Source: [Haemophilus] felis | GTDB taxonomy: Bacteria > Pseudomonadota > Gammaproteobacteria > Enterobacterales > Pasteurellaceae | Length of the DNA stretch: 39,746 bases | Reading direction: 5' to 3' | Assembly (NCBI GenBank): GCA_002015125.1 | Contig: MUYB01000029.1 | Span: forward strand, 15,012 to 54,757 | Shown: piece after piece, positions 39,542 through 39,746 of the stretch | How positions within the stretch are numbered: position 1 is the first letter of the stretch | Layout: each line of letters begins with the position of its first letter | Made by a program: the position numbers and the translations under genes | Notes under the pieces: model-generated | The model's database searches: none | The model's input: only the letters and a program-made list of their open reading frames with translations | Told to the model about the DNA's origin: nothing

Positions 39542-39597
39542 TAACTTAAGTTATTTTGAAAATGAGAACTGACGCGTGCAAAAGCAGAGGCGTCAGT
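39542..39597. repeat. Palindrome and inverted repeat upstream of the second hsdS
   Basis: A 12-bp perfect palindrome TAACTTAAGTTA (39542-39553) is followed by ACTGACGC (39568-39575) and its exact complement GCGTCAGT (39590-39597) with a 14-base spacer. They fill the intergenic region between the unknown gene and the second hsdS and may be operator sites or RNA hairpins. Confidence 0.5.
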
Positions 39598-39692
39598 CAT
39601 ATTGGCGTGGATTCTAACATAAATTTTTTATTTTCAATGTGAAATTTTGCCAAAATCCACCGCACTTTTTAGAAATGTAGAGAAAAACAACA

Positions 39693-39746
39693 ATGAATAA
39701 CAAAAAATCGTCCGTACCTAAACTTCGTTTTCCTGAATTTACTGAC
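39693..39746 (+). CDS. hsdS: 5' end of a second type I specificity gene (HsdS), cut by the window edge
   Basis: The 18 codons read MNNKKSSVPKLRFPEFTD and stay open to the window edge. VPKLRFPEFT at the N-terminus is the hallmark opening of type IC HsdS proteins. GTAGAG about 15 bases upstream is a poor ribosome binding site. An uptake signal (39659-39667) lies just before the gene. This would be a full-type S gene on the same strand as hsdR but separated from it by two unrelated genes. Whether hsdM follows cannot be seen. Confidence 0.75.
   Translation, partial: MNNKKSSVPKLRFPEFTD

Overview
The window reads as a chromosomal segment from a member of the Pasteurellaceae close to Haemophilus (Hin clade). 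Evidence seen: intact copies of the Hin-type DNA uptake signal AAGTGCGGT or its complement (about 548, 26251, 38020, 39659); a gene order familiar from Haemophilus (TetR-acrA-acrB; rppH-tauE-lgt-thyA-tadA; hldE next to lpxL; yajC-secD-secF); and short tandem repeats inside lipooligosaccharide (LOS) glycosyltransferase genes. Species cannot be fixed from the sequence alone.

Layout. 1-3.35 kb is a phase-variation hotspot. A pentanucleotide repeat (CACAG on the minus strand) sits just inside the start of a gene leaving the left edge. Then rpmE (minus), then an overlapping plus-strand operon of three LOS-type glycosyltransferases: GT25, GT2 and GT8/LgtC-like. The GT25 gene carries (AAAC)4 and is out of frame near its 3' end; the GT8 gene carries (GTCA)5 and is out of frame near its 5' end. 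Removing one repeat unit restores a full-length protein in each case (288 and 303 aa), so both look like contingency genes caught OFF.

3.5-12 kb: priA, ftsN, and a TetR-regulated RND efflux operon (TetR, acrA-like, acrB-like) with a free-methionine-(R)-sulfoxide reductase gene between the adaptor and the pump. An 18-bp perfect palindrome overlaps the promoter of the TetR gene. 12-17.4 kb (minus): yjjV, a SulP transporter, tRNA-Ser(GGA) (plus), an isolated GT11 fucosyltransferase-like gene, rraA and menA. 17.4-24 kb (plus): trmO, ligA, and the rppH-tauE-lgt-thyA-tadA run. 24-26.5 kb: hldE and lpxL, divergent, both for lipid A/core synthesis. 26.5-34.2 kb: a cpdB-like 2',3'-cyclic nucleotidase with a twin-arginine leader, yajC-secD-secF, cutC and eno.

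34.4 kb to the right edge is an accessory defence island: a single-TRD HsdS-like gene overlapping a full HsdR, a DUF3800 gene, an overlapping gene of unknown function with a possible RelE/colicin-like toxin character, an intergenic region rich in hairpins, and the first 18 codons of a second hsdS. No hsdM lies in the window. Repeated TTTGTAATTT boxes precede the island.

The themes are surface-glycan variation (three repeat-controlled loci plus hldE, lpxL and GT11), envelope export and efflux, and a rearranged type I restriction locus with added genes. The most promising points are the phase-variable glycosyltransferase operon, in which switching may also alter translation of the next gene, and the unusual S-R-DUF3800-unknown-S arrangement.
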